Shown piece after piece: positions 1 through 8,727 of a stretch of DNA of 64,000 nt; the first letter of the stretch is position 1; the number at the start of each line of letters is the position of its first letter. The notes below the pieces were generated by a model. It was not told the DNA's origin. It saw only the letters and a program-made list of their open reading frames with translations, and did not search any database. Source of the DNA: Chroogloeocystis siderophila 5.2 s.c.1 (GTDB lineage: Bacteria > Cyanobacteriota > Cyanobacteriia > Cyanobacteriales > Chroococcidiopsidaceae); contig NZ_MRCC01000003.1 in the NCBI RefSeq assembly GCF_001904655.1, forward strand, positions 186,001 through 250,000, given 5' to 3'. A program made the position numbers and the translations under genes.

Positions 1-1
1 G

Positions 2-349
2 CTAACTCAGTAATGTTTCTACTTTCGCTAAGACCTCCTCAACTAATTCAGCAGAAGCTTTCTCAACGAACCTTGCTTGACGCGCTTTCCAATCGAAGCT
101 TTTGATCTGATCGCTCAAAATAACACCTGTAGTTTGCATTCCATCGGTAAGCTGCACTTCAAACCGCAGCCCTTTTGACTGATTGGTAATTGGACACATC
201 AAAGCCAAGCTTGCCATGCGATTATACCGAATTGGAGACAGGATAATTGCAGGACGTTCATATCCTTGTTCGCGTCCCCGATGTGGGCTGAAATTTAAAT
301 ATACAATATGACCTCGGTCTGGCACATAAATTGAATTACCAGACTTCAT
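2..349 (-). CDS. mazF: MazF/PemK-type toxin, endoribonuclease
   Basis: 115-residue protein of the MazF/PemK (CcdB-like fold) toxin family, which cuts mRNA when its antitoxin is lost. Visible family marks are the basic loop and RPAIILSP near residues 32-39, CPITN near 52-56 and the DQIKSFDW segment near 80-87. Length is normal for MazF and the stop codon lies just inside the window edge. The start overlaps the upstream mazE-like gene by 14 bases on the same strand, the usual coupling of antitoxin and toxin. Family assignment is firm; the cleavage specificity cannot be read from sequence. Confidence 0.92.
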   Translation of the reverse strand: MKSGNSIYVPDRGHIVYLNFSPHRGREQGYERPAIILSPIRYNRMASLALMCPITNQSKGLRFEVQLTDGMQTTGVILSDQIKSFDWKARQARFVEKASAELVEEVLAKVETLLS

Positions 350-578
350 TGCCTACGGGTGTTCCTGCGTCGGTTTCTGAATGAAAGTTATCTGGAGTCA
401 TTCCCTCAAGCAATTCTTCTAGGGTGTATTTTTTTCTTTGCGGTTGAATCATGACCCCGCCATCGACAACAGTAAATGTTACTGTTGTGCCTTCTTCTAT
501 ATGAATTTGCTTGGCAATTGCACTAGGGATGCGAATACCTAAACTGTTTCCCCACTTTGTAACAATTTGGTCAACCAT
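336..578 (-). CDS. mazE: MazE/AbrB-type antitoxin
   Basis: 80-residue antitoxin with an N-terminal SpoVT/AbrB swapped-hairpin DNA-binding domain. KWGNSLGIRIP at residues 8-18 is the signature of MazE-like proteins. The C-terminal half (about 48-80) is acidic and probably disordered, the part expected to wrap around the toxin. It precedes and overlaps the mazF-like gene, so antitoxin is made first. By family precedent the complex should bind its own promoter upstream of 578. No second operator was identified. Confidence 0.9.
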   Translation of the reverse strand: MVDQIVTKWGNSLGIRIPSAIAKQIHIEEGTTVTFTVVDGGVMIQPQRKKYTLEELLEGMTPDNFHSETDAGTPVGNEVW

Positions 579-676
579 AATATAACTTAATGTATATACA
601 AAGATTATACATTATTTTTAACCTACGCAGGTGGTTTTTGTCTGTGTAGTAGTGACTTTTAACCCAATACTTCAAT

Positions 677-1621
677 TTATTCTTCCACGCGATAGCCTAA
701 TTCAGATAATCGAAAACGCGATTGTCGCCATTTGGGTTGCACTTTTACAAATAACTCAAGGTAAACTTTACCTGCAATTAACTTTTGCATTTGTTCTCGC
801 GCTGCAGAACCGATCGCTTTGAGCATCGTACCGCCTTTACCAATTAAAATACCTTTTTGTGAGTCACGTTCAACGTGAATCGTTGCTAAAACGCGTGTAA
901 TTGTTGTATCTTCTTCAACGCGATCAATTGTCACAGCTACCGAGTGGGGGACTTCTTCGCGCGTCAACAGCAAAATTTGTTCGCGAATTAATTCACCCAT
1001 AATAAATCGTTCAGGTTGATCGGTAACTAAATCTGGCGGATAGTAGTATGGTCCTGGTTCTAAATGCGTAACGAGTAATTGTTGAAGTGTGTCTAACCCG
1101 TTGCCTGTTAGTGCAGAAAACTTGACAATTTGCCACTGATAGGGTGCAGCTAAATCTTCATAAGTACGATCAAGCTGTGAATCCGCTTGTTGATCGATTT
1201 TATTGATACCTAAAATGACAGGATTTTCTGTACGACTGAGAAGATCGATAATAAAGCGATCGCCGCCGCCTGCGGGTTGCGTTCCATCGACGACGAATAA
1301 TATAACATCAACAGCATCAATCGCAATTCGTGCGTTGCGGACTAAAACTTCGCCAAGTTGGTGGTGAGGTTTATGAATTCCTGGTGTATCTACAAAAATC
1401 AGTTGTGCTTCCGGTGTTGTTAAGATTCCCTGCAAGCGATTTCGCGTAGTTTGCGCCACAGGCGAAGTAATCGCAATTTTTTGTCCTACAAGTTGATTCA
1501 TCAATGTCGATTTACCAACATTCGGACGACCAATAATACCAATAAAACCTGATTTGTATCCAGTAGGCGCTTGCGGAATACTCCACGCTTCAGAAAAATT
1601 CAAATTATCAATATCACTCAC
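677..1621 (-). CDS. era: GTPase Era
   Basis: 314-residue Era GTPase, which binds 16S rRNA and assists small-subunit ribosome assembly. G motifs are visible in order: Walker A GRPNVGKST at 31-39, DTPGIHKP at 78-85 and NKID at 140-143. A C-terminal KH RNA-binding domain contains IGKGGTMLKAIG near residue 260. The N-terminal ~20 residues precede the GTPase core and are short, as in other cyanobacterial Era proteins. It stands alone between the toxin-antitoxin pair and the divergent pfkA gene. Confidence 0.97.
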   Translation of the reverse strand: MSDIDNLNFSEAWSIPQAPTGYKSGFIGIIGRPNVGKSTLMNQLVGQKIAITSPVAQTTRNRLQGILTTPEAQLIFVDTPGIHKPHHQLGEVLVRNARIAIDAVDVILFVVDGTQPAGGGDRFIIDLLSRTENPVILGINKIDQQADSQLDRTYEDLAAPYQWQIVKFSALTGNGLDTLQQLLVTHLEPGPYYYPPDLVTDQPERFIMGELIREQILLLTREEVPHSVAVTIDRVEEDTTITRVLATIHVERDSQKGILIGKGGTMLKAIGSAAREQMQKLIAGKVYLELFVKVQPKWRQSRFRLSELGYRVEE

Positions 1622-1819
1622 TTTTATTGTATTCCTTAAGAATTTTCAACTCAAAACTCGAATCTAACCACTCACTTCTTACTCTTTACCCGTTTGCAAT
1701 TTTTAATATAGTTTCTTTGCCAAAAATCACAAATAATAAAATCCTGTAGTCATTTGCACAAAGTGTCCACTTAATCTAGTTTAATCATCTTCTAAAGAGG
1801 ACTTTTAGCTTAAGTCAAC

Positions 1820-2902
1820 ATGGGAGAACACAAACGCATTGGTATTCTTACCAGTGGCGGTGATTGCGCTGGATTAAATGCTGTAATTCGGGCAGTGGTG
1901 AATCGCGCGGTAGGGACTTACAGTTGGGAAGTGTTGGGAATTCGTCAAGCTACGCTTGGATTAATGCAGCAACCACCGAAGTATATCGCTTTAGATGTTG
2001 AGAAGGTCAATTCTTTGCTGACTGCTGGTGGTACAGTGTTAGGCACAACTAATAAGGGTAATCCGTTTGCTTATCCGATGGCAGATGGTGGCGTATGCGA
2101 TCGCTCGGAGGAAATTATCGCAGGTTATCGTCAACTCAACTTGGATGCCTTAATCGGGATTGGCGGCGATGGTAGTTTAGCAATTTTGCGGCGTCTGGCT
2201 CAACAAGGAGGAATCAATTTAGTTGCCATTCCCAAAACAATCGATAACGATGTCGGAGTCACTGAACTTTCGATTGGGTTTGAAACTGCGGTGAGTATTG
2301 CGACAGAAGCCTTGGATCGATTGCATTTTACGGCTGCGAGTCACAACCGCGTGATGATTTTGGAAGTCATGGGGCGCGATGCGGGACACATCGCAATTAG
2401 CGCCGGAATTGCAGGCGGTGCGGATGTAATATTAATTCCTGAAATTCCCTATACACTCGACCAAGTTTGCCGTAATATTAAAGAACGCCAAGAACAAGGC
2501 AAAAACTATTGTTTAATTGTCGTCTCTGAAGCTGTACGCAACGAAACTGGCGATTCGGTTGTGAGTACTGACCGCTTCGGTGAATGCAGATATGGTGGAA
2601 TCGGTCAATATTTAGCAGATGAAATTTGCCATCGCATTGGTGCTGAAACTCGCGTCACTGTTTTAGGACATATTCAACGCGGTGGAACTCCTTCACCATT
2701 AGAAAGACTTATCGCGTCGGCTTTTGGCGTCGCCGCAGTTGATTTAATCGCCGAACAAAAGTATGACCAAATGGTGACATGGCAAAATCGTCAAGTTGTT
2801 AGCGTCTCCATTGCAGATGCGATCGCTCAATATCGCGCTGTCGATCCGCAGGGTACCCTTGTCAAAACCGCTAGAGGATTAAATATCTGCTTAGGAGATT
2901 AA
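1820..2902 (+). CDS. pfkA: 6-phosphofructokinase
   Basis: 360-residue phosphofructokinase, phosphorylating fructose 6-phosphate in glycolysis. Visible motifs are TSGGDCAGLN at 11-20, GGDGS at 115-119, PKTIDND at 138-144 and MGRDAG at 184-189. Gly in GGDGS is the residue that favours ATP as donor, whereas Lys in PKTIDND is the residue associated with pyrophosphate-using enzymes (bacterial ATP enzymes such as E. coli have Gly there). ATP is the more likely donor but this is inferred. The gene is monocistronic and ends at a hairpin. It is divergent from era across a 198-base gap. Confidence 0.95.
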   Translation: MGEHKRIGILTSGGDCAGLNAVIRAVVNRAVGTYSWEVLGIRQATLGLMQQPPKYIALDVEKVNSLLTAGGTVLGTTNKGNPFAYPMADGGVCDRSEEIIAGYRQLNLDALIGIGGDGSLAILRRLAQQGGINLVAIPKTIDNDVGVTELSIGFETAVSIATEALDRLHFTAASHNRVMILEVMGRDAGHIAISAGIAGGADVILIPEIPYTLDQVCRNIKERQEQGKNYCLIVVSEAVRNETGDSVVSTDRFGECRYGGIGQYLADEICHRIGAETRVTVLGHIQRGGTPSPLERLIASAFGVAAVDLIAEQKYDQMVTWQNRQVVSVSIADAIAQYRAVDPQGTLVKTARGLNICLGD

Positions 2903-2912
2903 GTAAGCTGTG

Positions 2913-2937
2913 GGATAGGCATTTTGCCTGTCCTTTA
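2913..2937 (+). terminator. terminator-like hairpin after pfkA
   Basis: An 8-bp stem (GGATAGGC with GCCTGTCC, one G-T pair) around an ATTTT loop is followed by TTTAAA. It sits between the convergent pfkA and M14-family genes, ten bases after the pfkA stop. The U-tract is weak. Confidence 0.5.
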
Positions 2938-2939
2938 AA

Positions 2940-4058
2940 CTACATCACTGCTAATACATACTCGCCTTCATTCACTGCATAATTAGTAGCAACATCATAA
3001 ACTAAACCATCCTTTTCTGCGCAAATATCAATGACACAGGGCAACTCCCCCATTTTATTAAACATCAGAATTTGATATAATCTTTCTCCTGCTTTAACCG
3101 TGCTACCAAGTGGTACTCGCGCTTGCACCATACCACCAACAGGCGCATAATATTTAGTTACTTGGCTTTTGAGTGTAAAAGTCATTTCGCGGGCGATCGC
3201 CTTCGTCTCAGAAATGACTAATATGCCTTTGTGCAGTAAATAATTCTTCACTCCTTCTACACCTTTTTCTACCGACTGCGGTTGCATTTGCATTCCTGAA
3301 CCAAGTTCTAATGTCCACGCTTCTACATCAAAAATAATTTTTCGTCCTAGCTGTTGAAAAGTGTTTTCTAATGCTAACCACGGTTTGATAAACGCCTCAT
3401 CAAAAGCATCACCATCATAGTTATCAAGTAAAATTCCATAATCAAGTAGAAAATATTGCGCACTGATTTCGCGGCGGGGAAAATAATAAAGATAATTTAA
3501 ACCTTGATCCGTGGAAGTGTGGAGATCAATGACGTAATCTGCATCGATACTCAGTGACTGCAATCGGTAACGAAAAAGTTCGGTAAAAGGTACGCTGCTT
3601 GACGAATGGATTTTTTCAGCAAGCGTTGTAAAGGCGTTGATAATTTTATTTAAATAGTTTATTCTAATAATATCTTTGTCTAAATTTATTTGCGTTTCAG
3701 CAAATTCTTCTAAATCTTCTTGATTTTTTTCATAATCCCAAAAAATACGATTCCAGTCTTTGCCTTCGTAAACACAATAGCGCCCAGAAGCAAAACGGTG
3801 CGATCGCTGATTAACTCCTAAGGGATTACATACAGGGACTAGCCAAACTTCACCAATTAATTCAGTATTTTGTAAAGTTTGAAAAAACTCAATAAGCTGA
3901 TGTATCACGGCATTACCTGCAATTTCTGCACCGTGTAAATTTGCTTGAATATATGCCTTTTTCCCAGATTTAGCACCAACGAATCGATAGACTTGCAACG
4001 ACATGCGATCGCCAGAAGCTAACTGAATGAGAGGAATTGTGTAAGTGTTAGAAAACAT
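2940..4058 (-). CDS. succinylglutamate desuccinylase/aspartoacylase-family metallo-hydrolase
   Basis: 372-residue zinc hydrolase of the M14-like AstE/aspartoacylase family, which removes acyl groups from amino acids. Zinc ligands are visible as HGAE (His42, Glu45) and DLH (His180). A downstream acidic VEAWTLELGSG segment at about 245-255 supplies the probable general base. NPLGVNQRSHRF near 78-89 carries the substrate-binding Arg typical of the group. The C-terminal part (about 300-372) resembles the barrel-sandwich (biotinyl-like) tail common in the AstE/AspA superfamily. The exact substrate is not deducible. It is not linked to an arginine or NAA pathway gene here. Confidence 0.85.
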   Translation of the reverse strand: MFSNTYTIPLIQLASGDRMSLQVYRFVGAKSGKKAYIQANLHGAEIAGNAVIHQLIEFFQTLQNTELIGEVWLVPVCNPLGVNQRSHRFASGRYCVYEGKDWNRIFWDYEKNQEDLEEFAETQINLDKDIIRINYLNKIINAFTTLAEKIHSSSSVPFTELFRYRLQSLSIDADYVIDLHTSTDQGLNYLYYFPRREISAQYFLLDYGILLDNYDGDAFDEAFIKPWLALENTFQQLGRKIIFDVEAWTLELGSGMQMQPQSVEKGVEGVKNYLLHKGILVISETKAIAREMTFTLKSQVTKYYAPVGGMVQARVPLGSTVKAGERLYQILMFNKMGELPCVIDICAEKDGLVYDVATNYAVNEGEYVLAVM

Positions 4059-4354
4059 AACGAGTTAATGGAGTATATCAGAATGAAGTCAAGTAAGTAA
4101 AAAATAATATGTAACTTAAAAATCAGTCATTAGTAACAACATTTACTACTAATTTTTGTGAAAAAAGTATTTTACTTTACCAAAAGTTAAAGTTCGCTTA
4201 CTGATTCATTAATCTAATAGTTGCTAATCTGCACAAGGATTCATTTAATTTATTCCGGATCAGGGCAGTAGGAATTGAGTTGCCAGTTGAGAAACATTAT
4301 GCTTCTTCAGAGCAACTGATACTACATGAGGTTGCCATTTTTACTTTGTGAATA

Positions 4355-5062
4355 ATGCCAAAATTGCACTCGAATACACGGAAAATCCAAATACTACAAC
4401 TAGCAATTGGGCTGGAAATCAGTTTTTTTGCTGTTGAACTTGGTGTTGGGTTATGGGTCCACAGTTTGTCTCTGTTAGCAGATGCAGGTCATCTACTTTC
4501 AGATGTCGCAGCCTTAGGGGTAACACTGATAGCAAGCTGGATGGCGCAAAGCGCTAGACGTCATGCCAAGTATGGCAATGGTCGCATTGAATTGTATGCC
4601 GCATTGTTAAATAGTCTGAGCTTAATTATTTTGGCAAGTTGGGTAGCGACAGAAGCAATTGCAAGGATGCAATCTCCAACTTCATCAGATATTCTTAGCC
4701 TGCCAATGTTACTGACAGCAGTAGTCGGGTTAGGAATTAATGGTTGTAATGCTTTTTGGTTGCACGAGTGCTGTCACTGCGATCTTAATTTTAAAGCAGC
4801 CTTCTTGCACGTCCTGTCAGATTTATTTAGCTCGTTTGGTGTAATTTTAGCTGCGATCGCCATTTCCTGGCTTGGTTGGATGTGGGCTGATAGTGCAATT
4901 AGTCTTTTAGTATCAGGACTTGTTGCCATCTCGGCTACTGCATTACTGCTACAAAGCCTTTGGATGCTATTTGGCACCTCCCCTACTACTAATGCTTGCG
5001 ACTGTGAAAAACGTGACATGGAAAAACTATTATTTCCATCATTAGAGGAGATTTTGCGATGA
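4355..5062 (+). CDS. CDF-family cation efflux transporter lacking the cytoplasmic C-terminal domain
   Basis: 235-residue membrane protein of the cation diffusion facilitator family (Zn/Co/Cd efflux). Metal-site motifs are intact: DAGHLLSD (Asp43, His46, Asp50) in the second helix and HVLSD (His152, Asp156) in the fifth. Six membrane segments fill residues ~12-210. Usual CDF proteins continue with a ~80-residue cytoplasmic dimerisation domain. Here the protein stops after a short charged tail. A Cys-rich HECCHCD lies in the loop at 137-143 and CDC in the tail. The stop codon overlaps the start of the alkaline phosphatase gene (ATGA), so the two are translationally coupled, suggesting delivery or clearance of metal linked to the phosphatase. 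Confidence 0.87.
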   Translation: MPKLHSNTRKIQILQLAIGLEISFFAVELGVGLWVHSLSLLADAGHLLSDVAALGVTLIASWMAQSARRHAKYGNGRIELYAALLNSLSLIILASWVATEAIARMQSPTSSDILSLPMLLTAVVGLGINGCNAFWLHECCHCDLNFKAAFLHVLSDLFSSFGVILAAIAISWLGWMWADSAISLLVSGLVAISATALLLQSLWMLFGTSPTTNACDCEKRDMEKLLFPSLEEILR

Positions 5063-7110
5063 GCAGTTTATGCTCAATTCAGTTTGTGCAGAAGCGATGG
5101 AAAGTAGTTAGCACTTTTGCGATCATAGCAATGACTTGGCTAGCTACTATACTACCTGTCCAGGCGCAAGGAGCAGACGAAGAACTCGTTCGCATCTGGC
5201 CTACAAATAATACAACTATACTGGTTGGGCAACGTTTTGATTTGCGTGTAGAAAGCTTAATTCCTGCGCAGTCAACACCGAAATTAGAATCAATCACAAT
5301 CAACGGCAATAACTTTACTGGAACTTTTAGACAGCGAATCAACGAACAGCTACAACTCCCTGGTGGTTCTATCGAAATAGGACAACCGCCCGAAGGCTCA
5401 AACCTTTTTGGTCAAACGCTACGCAACTGGAGTTTGCCCACTCCAGGACGTTACGAAATTGTAGCGACTCTGAACATCGACGGACGCCAAGTTTCTGCGC
5501 GTAATACTTACCGCGTTCAACCATTTCAAAAACGAGGTCAACTCAACAAAGTGATCTTTTTTGTTGGCGATGGAATGGGAACACCATTACGCACAGGGGC
5601 ACGGATTATGAAATATGGTGTCAAAGATGGGCAACCAGGCGGTTATCTACAGATGGAGCAAATGCCAGTCACAGGCTTAGTGGCTACGCACTCACTCGAT
5701 AGTATTATTCCAGATTCTGCGAACACTGCTGCTGCTTGGGTTTCTGGAGCAAAAACGATTAATAATGCCCTGAATGCCTTTCCTGACAATACACCAGAAA
5801 ATCCGCTTGATAATCCTCGAATTGAAACTCTGCCCCAGTACATGAAGCGAAGATACAACTGGGGCATTGGATTGGCAACAACAGCGTTTTTAACTGACGC
5901 TACACCCGCAGCCTTCGCCGCAAACCAACGTCTGCGCTTCTCATATGAACAAATTGCACAACAATATTTTGATTTTGTGAGAGACGGTTGGGCTTTACCA
6001 GAAACCGGATATCGTAGCCTAAAAGAATTATCACAACCTGTTGATGTTATCCTTGGTCCAGGAGCGCGTCATTTTGTGCCAAATGAAGAGCGTGCTGCTG
6101 AATTTAGAGATACAGTATTCCGCCGCGATAATCAAGATTTAGTTGCTGTTGCTCAACAACAAGGTTACACCATTGTTACCGATGTAAACAGCATGAATCA
6201 AGCTCCTAATGATCGTAAAATTTTGGGTTTATTTTTAGGAGATTTTCGTGAAGGTGCGGCTTTGGGTCCACAGAATATTCCATCAGTACTAGATTTATTA
6301 ATTGCGCGTGGTAGAGCAACAATTGATGGTAGAGGTGCAAGTCAACTCAATCCCCCTGTACCCCCAGAATTTGCAACGATTCCTAAACTTGAAGAAATGA
6401 CCAGAAAAGCGATCGCTGTTCTCGAAGCAGTATCGCCCCAAGGTTGGATGTTGCAAGTTGAGTCCTCGCAATCTGATAAACTCGCTCATCCTCTTGATCC
6501 TGACCGGACGCTTTACGAAGTTCTGACTTTGGATAAATCTGTTGAAGTAGCACGACAATTTGTTGCCCAAAATCCGAATGCACTCGTTATTGTCACGGCG
6601 GATCATGCTCAAGGTCAAACTGTCGGTGGTACAGTAGATTCACGCGCAATCCGCGAAAACAGAATCGATTTAAATGATGCCATGCAGTCATTTGGAGACG
6701 CAGGGTTTACAACTTATCAAGACACAGATGGCGACGGCTATCCTAATGAAGCTAATCCTGACACTAAGTTAGCAATCGGAATTTCTGCAAGACCGACATT
6801 CCGTACTGACTTTCTCACCGACGACTTAAATTTACCTCCCTCTGGTGAGGATGGTACTGAACCTAATCCTGAGCGCGATCCAAACGGTTTACTGCTAACC
6901 AATGACCTAGAACGCGGTACAACTGTTGCCAATCATACTGGAGATGATGTTCCGATCGCTGTCCAAGGACCTGGAGCCGGATTATTCACTGGTGTCATGG
7001 ATAACATCGAAGTCTTCCAACGCATGGCTGCTATTATCTCTGGCGTGAGAAACCGTCAAGACTTAGCTACTGGTAGACCATCAATTACTGCGACGGAGAC
7101 TGAATCATGA
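5059..7110 (+). CDS. secreted alkaline phosphatase (PhoA superfamily)
   Basis: 683-residue phosphomonoesterase with a signal peptide (about 1-36), an N-terminal Ig-like beta domain (about 40-155) and an alkaline phosphatase core. Metal and catalytic motifs are present: VGDGMG with Asp171, PDSANTA with nucleophile Ser220, ESSQSDKLAH at 468-477, TADHAQ at 513-518 and NHTGDDVP from 625. An insertion at about 555-567 (DTDGDGYPNE) looks like a calcium-binding thrombospondin type 3/EF-hand-like loop. It is larger than E. coli PhoA (~470 residues). It should act in the periplasm or outside the cell to release phosphate. The start overlaps the CDF gene and the stop overlaps the next gene, giving a coupled three-gene operon. 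Confidence 0.94.
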   Translation: MSSLCSIQFVQKRWKVVSTFAIIAMTWLATILPVQAQGADEELVRIWPTNNTTILVGQRFDLRVESLIPAQSTPKLESITINGNNFTGTFRQRINEQLQLPGGSIEIGQPPEGSNLFGQTLRNWSLPTPGRYEIVATLNIDGRQVSARNTYRVQPFQKRGQLNKVIFFVGDGMGTPLRTGARIMKYGVKDGQPGGYLQMEQMPVTGLVATHSLDSIIPDSANTAAAWVSGAKTINNALNAFPDNTPENPLDNPRIETLPQYMKRRYNWGIGLATTAFLTDATPAAFAANQRLRFSYEQIAQQYFDFVRDGWALPETGYRSLKELSQPVDVILGPGARHFVPNEERAAEFRDTVFRRDNQDLVAVAQQQGYTIVTDVNSMNQAPNDRKILGLFLGDFREGAALGPQNIPSVLDLLIARGRATIDGRGASQLNPPVPPEFATIPKLEEMTRKAIAVLEAVSPQGWMLQVESSQSDKLAHPLDPDRTLYEVLTLDKSVEVARQFVAQNPNALVIVTADHAQGQTVGGTVDSRAIRENRIDLNDAMQSFGDAGFTTYQDTDGDGYPNEANPDTKLAIGISARPTFRTDFLTDDLNLPPSGEDGTEPNPERDPNGLLLTNDLERGTTVANHTGDDVPIAVQGPGAGLFTGVMDNIEVFQRMAAIISGVRNRQDLATGRPSITATETES

Positions 7111-7553
7111 CATCAAGTAAACCAAGCTCAACTATGTTCAAACTCAAAAAATTACTGCGTTCCAAGCAAATGCGGTTAGTATTGGGTGTAGTCATTGCAG
7201 TAACAGTTTTTGCCGTACTGACTCTACAACCTACCCTAGCGTTTCGGGCGCAGCCGCAAGGAGACAGTTTACTCTATGGTAAATTAGCCGACTCTCGTGC
7301 TGTACATGGTGGTCATGGCGTAGTGGCAAATGCCAAGGTCACAATTAACTCGATTCCACCACAAACAACTCGTACCGATGACCAAGGTCAATTTTGGTTT
7401 AAAGGATTACGAGATATTCATTATGTCCTCAAGGTAGAACTACCTTATGATCGCAGCAACATTTACTCTTTATCTACTAGAGTGCATGGTCAAACAGGTA
7501 AATTTTTCGAGATTGGTGATGACGTACAACATAATCACGAAATCGACTACTAA
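7107..7553 (+). CDS. membrane-anchored carboxypeptidase-regulatory-like beta-sandwich protein
   Basis: 148-residue protein with an N-terminal signal or anchor helix (about 23-45) and one beta-sandwich domain (about 57-148). The domain resembles carboxypeptidase regulatory-like/CNA-B folds: repeated strands with a TRTDDQGQFWFKGL turn near 90-103. His residues are unusually frequent (HGGHG near 66-70, HNHE near the C-terminus), which might bind metal; this is inference. Its start overlaps the phosphatase stop by 4 bases, so it is co-translated with the phosphatase and cation exporter. No enzyme motif is visible. It ends before a clear terminator. Confidence 0.75.
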   Translation: MTSSKPSSTMFKLKKLLRSKQMRLVLGVVIAVTVFAVLTLQPTLAFRAQPQGDSLLYGKLADSRAVHGGHGVVANAKVTINSIPPQTTRTDDQGQFWFKGLRDIHYVLKVELPYDRSNIYSLSTRVHGQTGKFFEIGDDVQHNHEIDY

Positions 7554-7589
7554 TGATGTTTCTTTAGGTTGACACGAATTTGTAGCGAG

Positions 7590-7620
7590 AAGCTGGGAAA
7601 AATTAAACCCCAGCTTTTTA
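7590..7620 (+). terminator. rho-independent terminator of the phosphatase operon
   Basis: A perfect 8-bp stem (AAGCTGGG with CCCAGCTT) closes a ten-base loop and is followed by TTTTTA. It lies 37 bases after the stop of the three-gene operon. Confidence 0.8.
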
Positions 7621-7621
7621 A

Positions 7622-8266
7622 TTAAGTTCCAGGTAGCGATCGCAAATGCTCATCAAGGTGAGTTCGATCAGCTAAAGCATGAAGCAGTGGACCATGCGTT
7701 CCAAATTCTACAATACTAAGAGAACCCACAGGACATCCCAAGCGATAACGAAAGCGCCCAACATCGATTCCGAGTAAGCTACATAACATGATGCGAATCG
7801 TTGCTTTATGCGAAACGACGAGAATATTGCCACTGTGATAGCGATTTTTGATTTCCTCGATAACTTGCATCGCGCGCGAAGCGATCGCCACAGCTAACTC
7901 ACCACCCGTCGGCGGATACCACGCTGGATCTGCTGACCAGCGAATATAATCATCATGATAATCGCGGGCTACGGTATCAACTGATAAGCCTTCCCATTTG
8001 CCAAAGTTAATTTCTCTTAAACCATCGCGCAGTTGTGGATCGATTCCGATCACTTCGCATAAGGGTTTAGCCGTTGCGATCGTGCGTTGCATAGGGCTAG
8101 AAAAAACAGCATCCCAGGAAGTATGACAGTAAGCCGTAGCAAATGCTTGTGCCATTTCCAGTCCTTCTGGTGTCAAATCTGGATCAATAGCACCGCAAAA
8201 AGCATTATTTCTACTGCATTCAGTTTGTCCATGTCGCAAGAAATAAAGCGAGATAGCCACAATCAC
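7622..8266 (-). CDS. histidine phosphatase family protein (phosphoglycerate mutase-like)
   Basis: 214-residue protein with the histidine phosphatase core. LRHGQTE at 9-15 carries the phospho-accepting His, INFGKWEGL near 86-94 is typical of the cobalamin phosphatase/PGM-like branch, and VVSHKATIR near 150-158 carries the second His. It could be a phosphoglycerate mutase, an alpha-ribazole phosphatase or a broad phosphatase. The neighbourhood contains no cobalamin gene and does not decide. It converges on the phosphatase operon, separated by the terminator. It has no operon partner. Confidence 0.88.
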   Translation of the reverse strand: MIVAISLYFLRHGQTECSRNNAFCGAIDPDLTPEGLEMAQAFATAYCHTSWDAVFSSPMQRTIATAKPLCEVIGIDPQLRDGLREINFGKWEGLSVDTVARDYHDDYIRWSADPAWYPPTGGELAVAIASRAMQVIEEIKNRYHSGNILVVSHKATIRIMLCSLLGIDVGRFRYRLGCPVGSLSIVEFGTHGPLLHALADRTHLDEHLRSLPGT

Positions 8267-8727
8267 CTCTTCAATAATCGCTTTTCATTCGACCCTCAAG
8301 GTTAGCAATCTGAGTAGCAAAGCTCTAAAGCTTTAAGTCAACCTCATGAACCACGAGGGGCTTCATGGATAAAGATATCGAGAAACTCTATAAATTCGCT
8401 GTTTAAGTCTTGACTAATTTAATTATATAATATCAGCTTTCAGCAAATTAAGCAATACCACTGAAGTACTCAGTATTAAATAATACTTGAATTCTATAAT
8501 TAAAAGATTGACAAAATAGATAGTTTGCTCAAACTCAAGCTCATATACATGAACTTGCTCGAAACAAATTTTATCTAAATCAAATTTGACAAATTAAAGA
8601 TTTATGAAATACTTATGAAATTTAGCAAATCTGACCTGAATAGCTAAAAGCAACTTAAGTGATTGTATTCAAAGCCTTCAATTTTCATAGTAACTGAACT
8701 TGAATTAGTGGTGTAAAGAGGAGAAAC
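8267..8727. other. intergenic gap, AT-rich
   Basis: 461 bases between divergent genes. The sequence is AT-rich, with no open frame of convincing composition and no RNA gene recognised. The right end carries AGAGGAG just before the protease start, a strong ribosome binding site. Promoters for both neighbours must lie here but cannot be placed with confidence. Confidence 0.5.

Noticed and set aside
4059-4354. Pho box upstream of the phosphatase operon
   Set aside because: I looked for tandem 8-base PHO-type repeats with 11-base period and found only a loose 35-base-spaced repeat.
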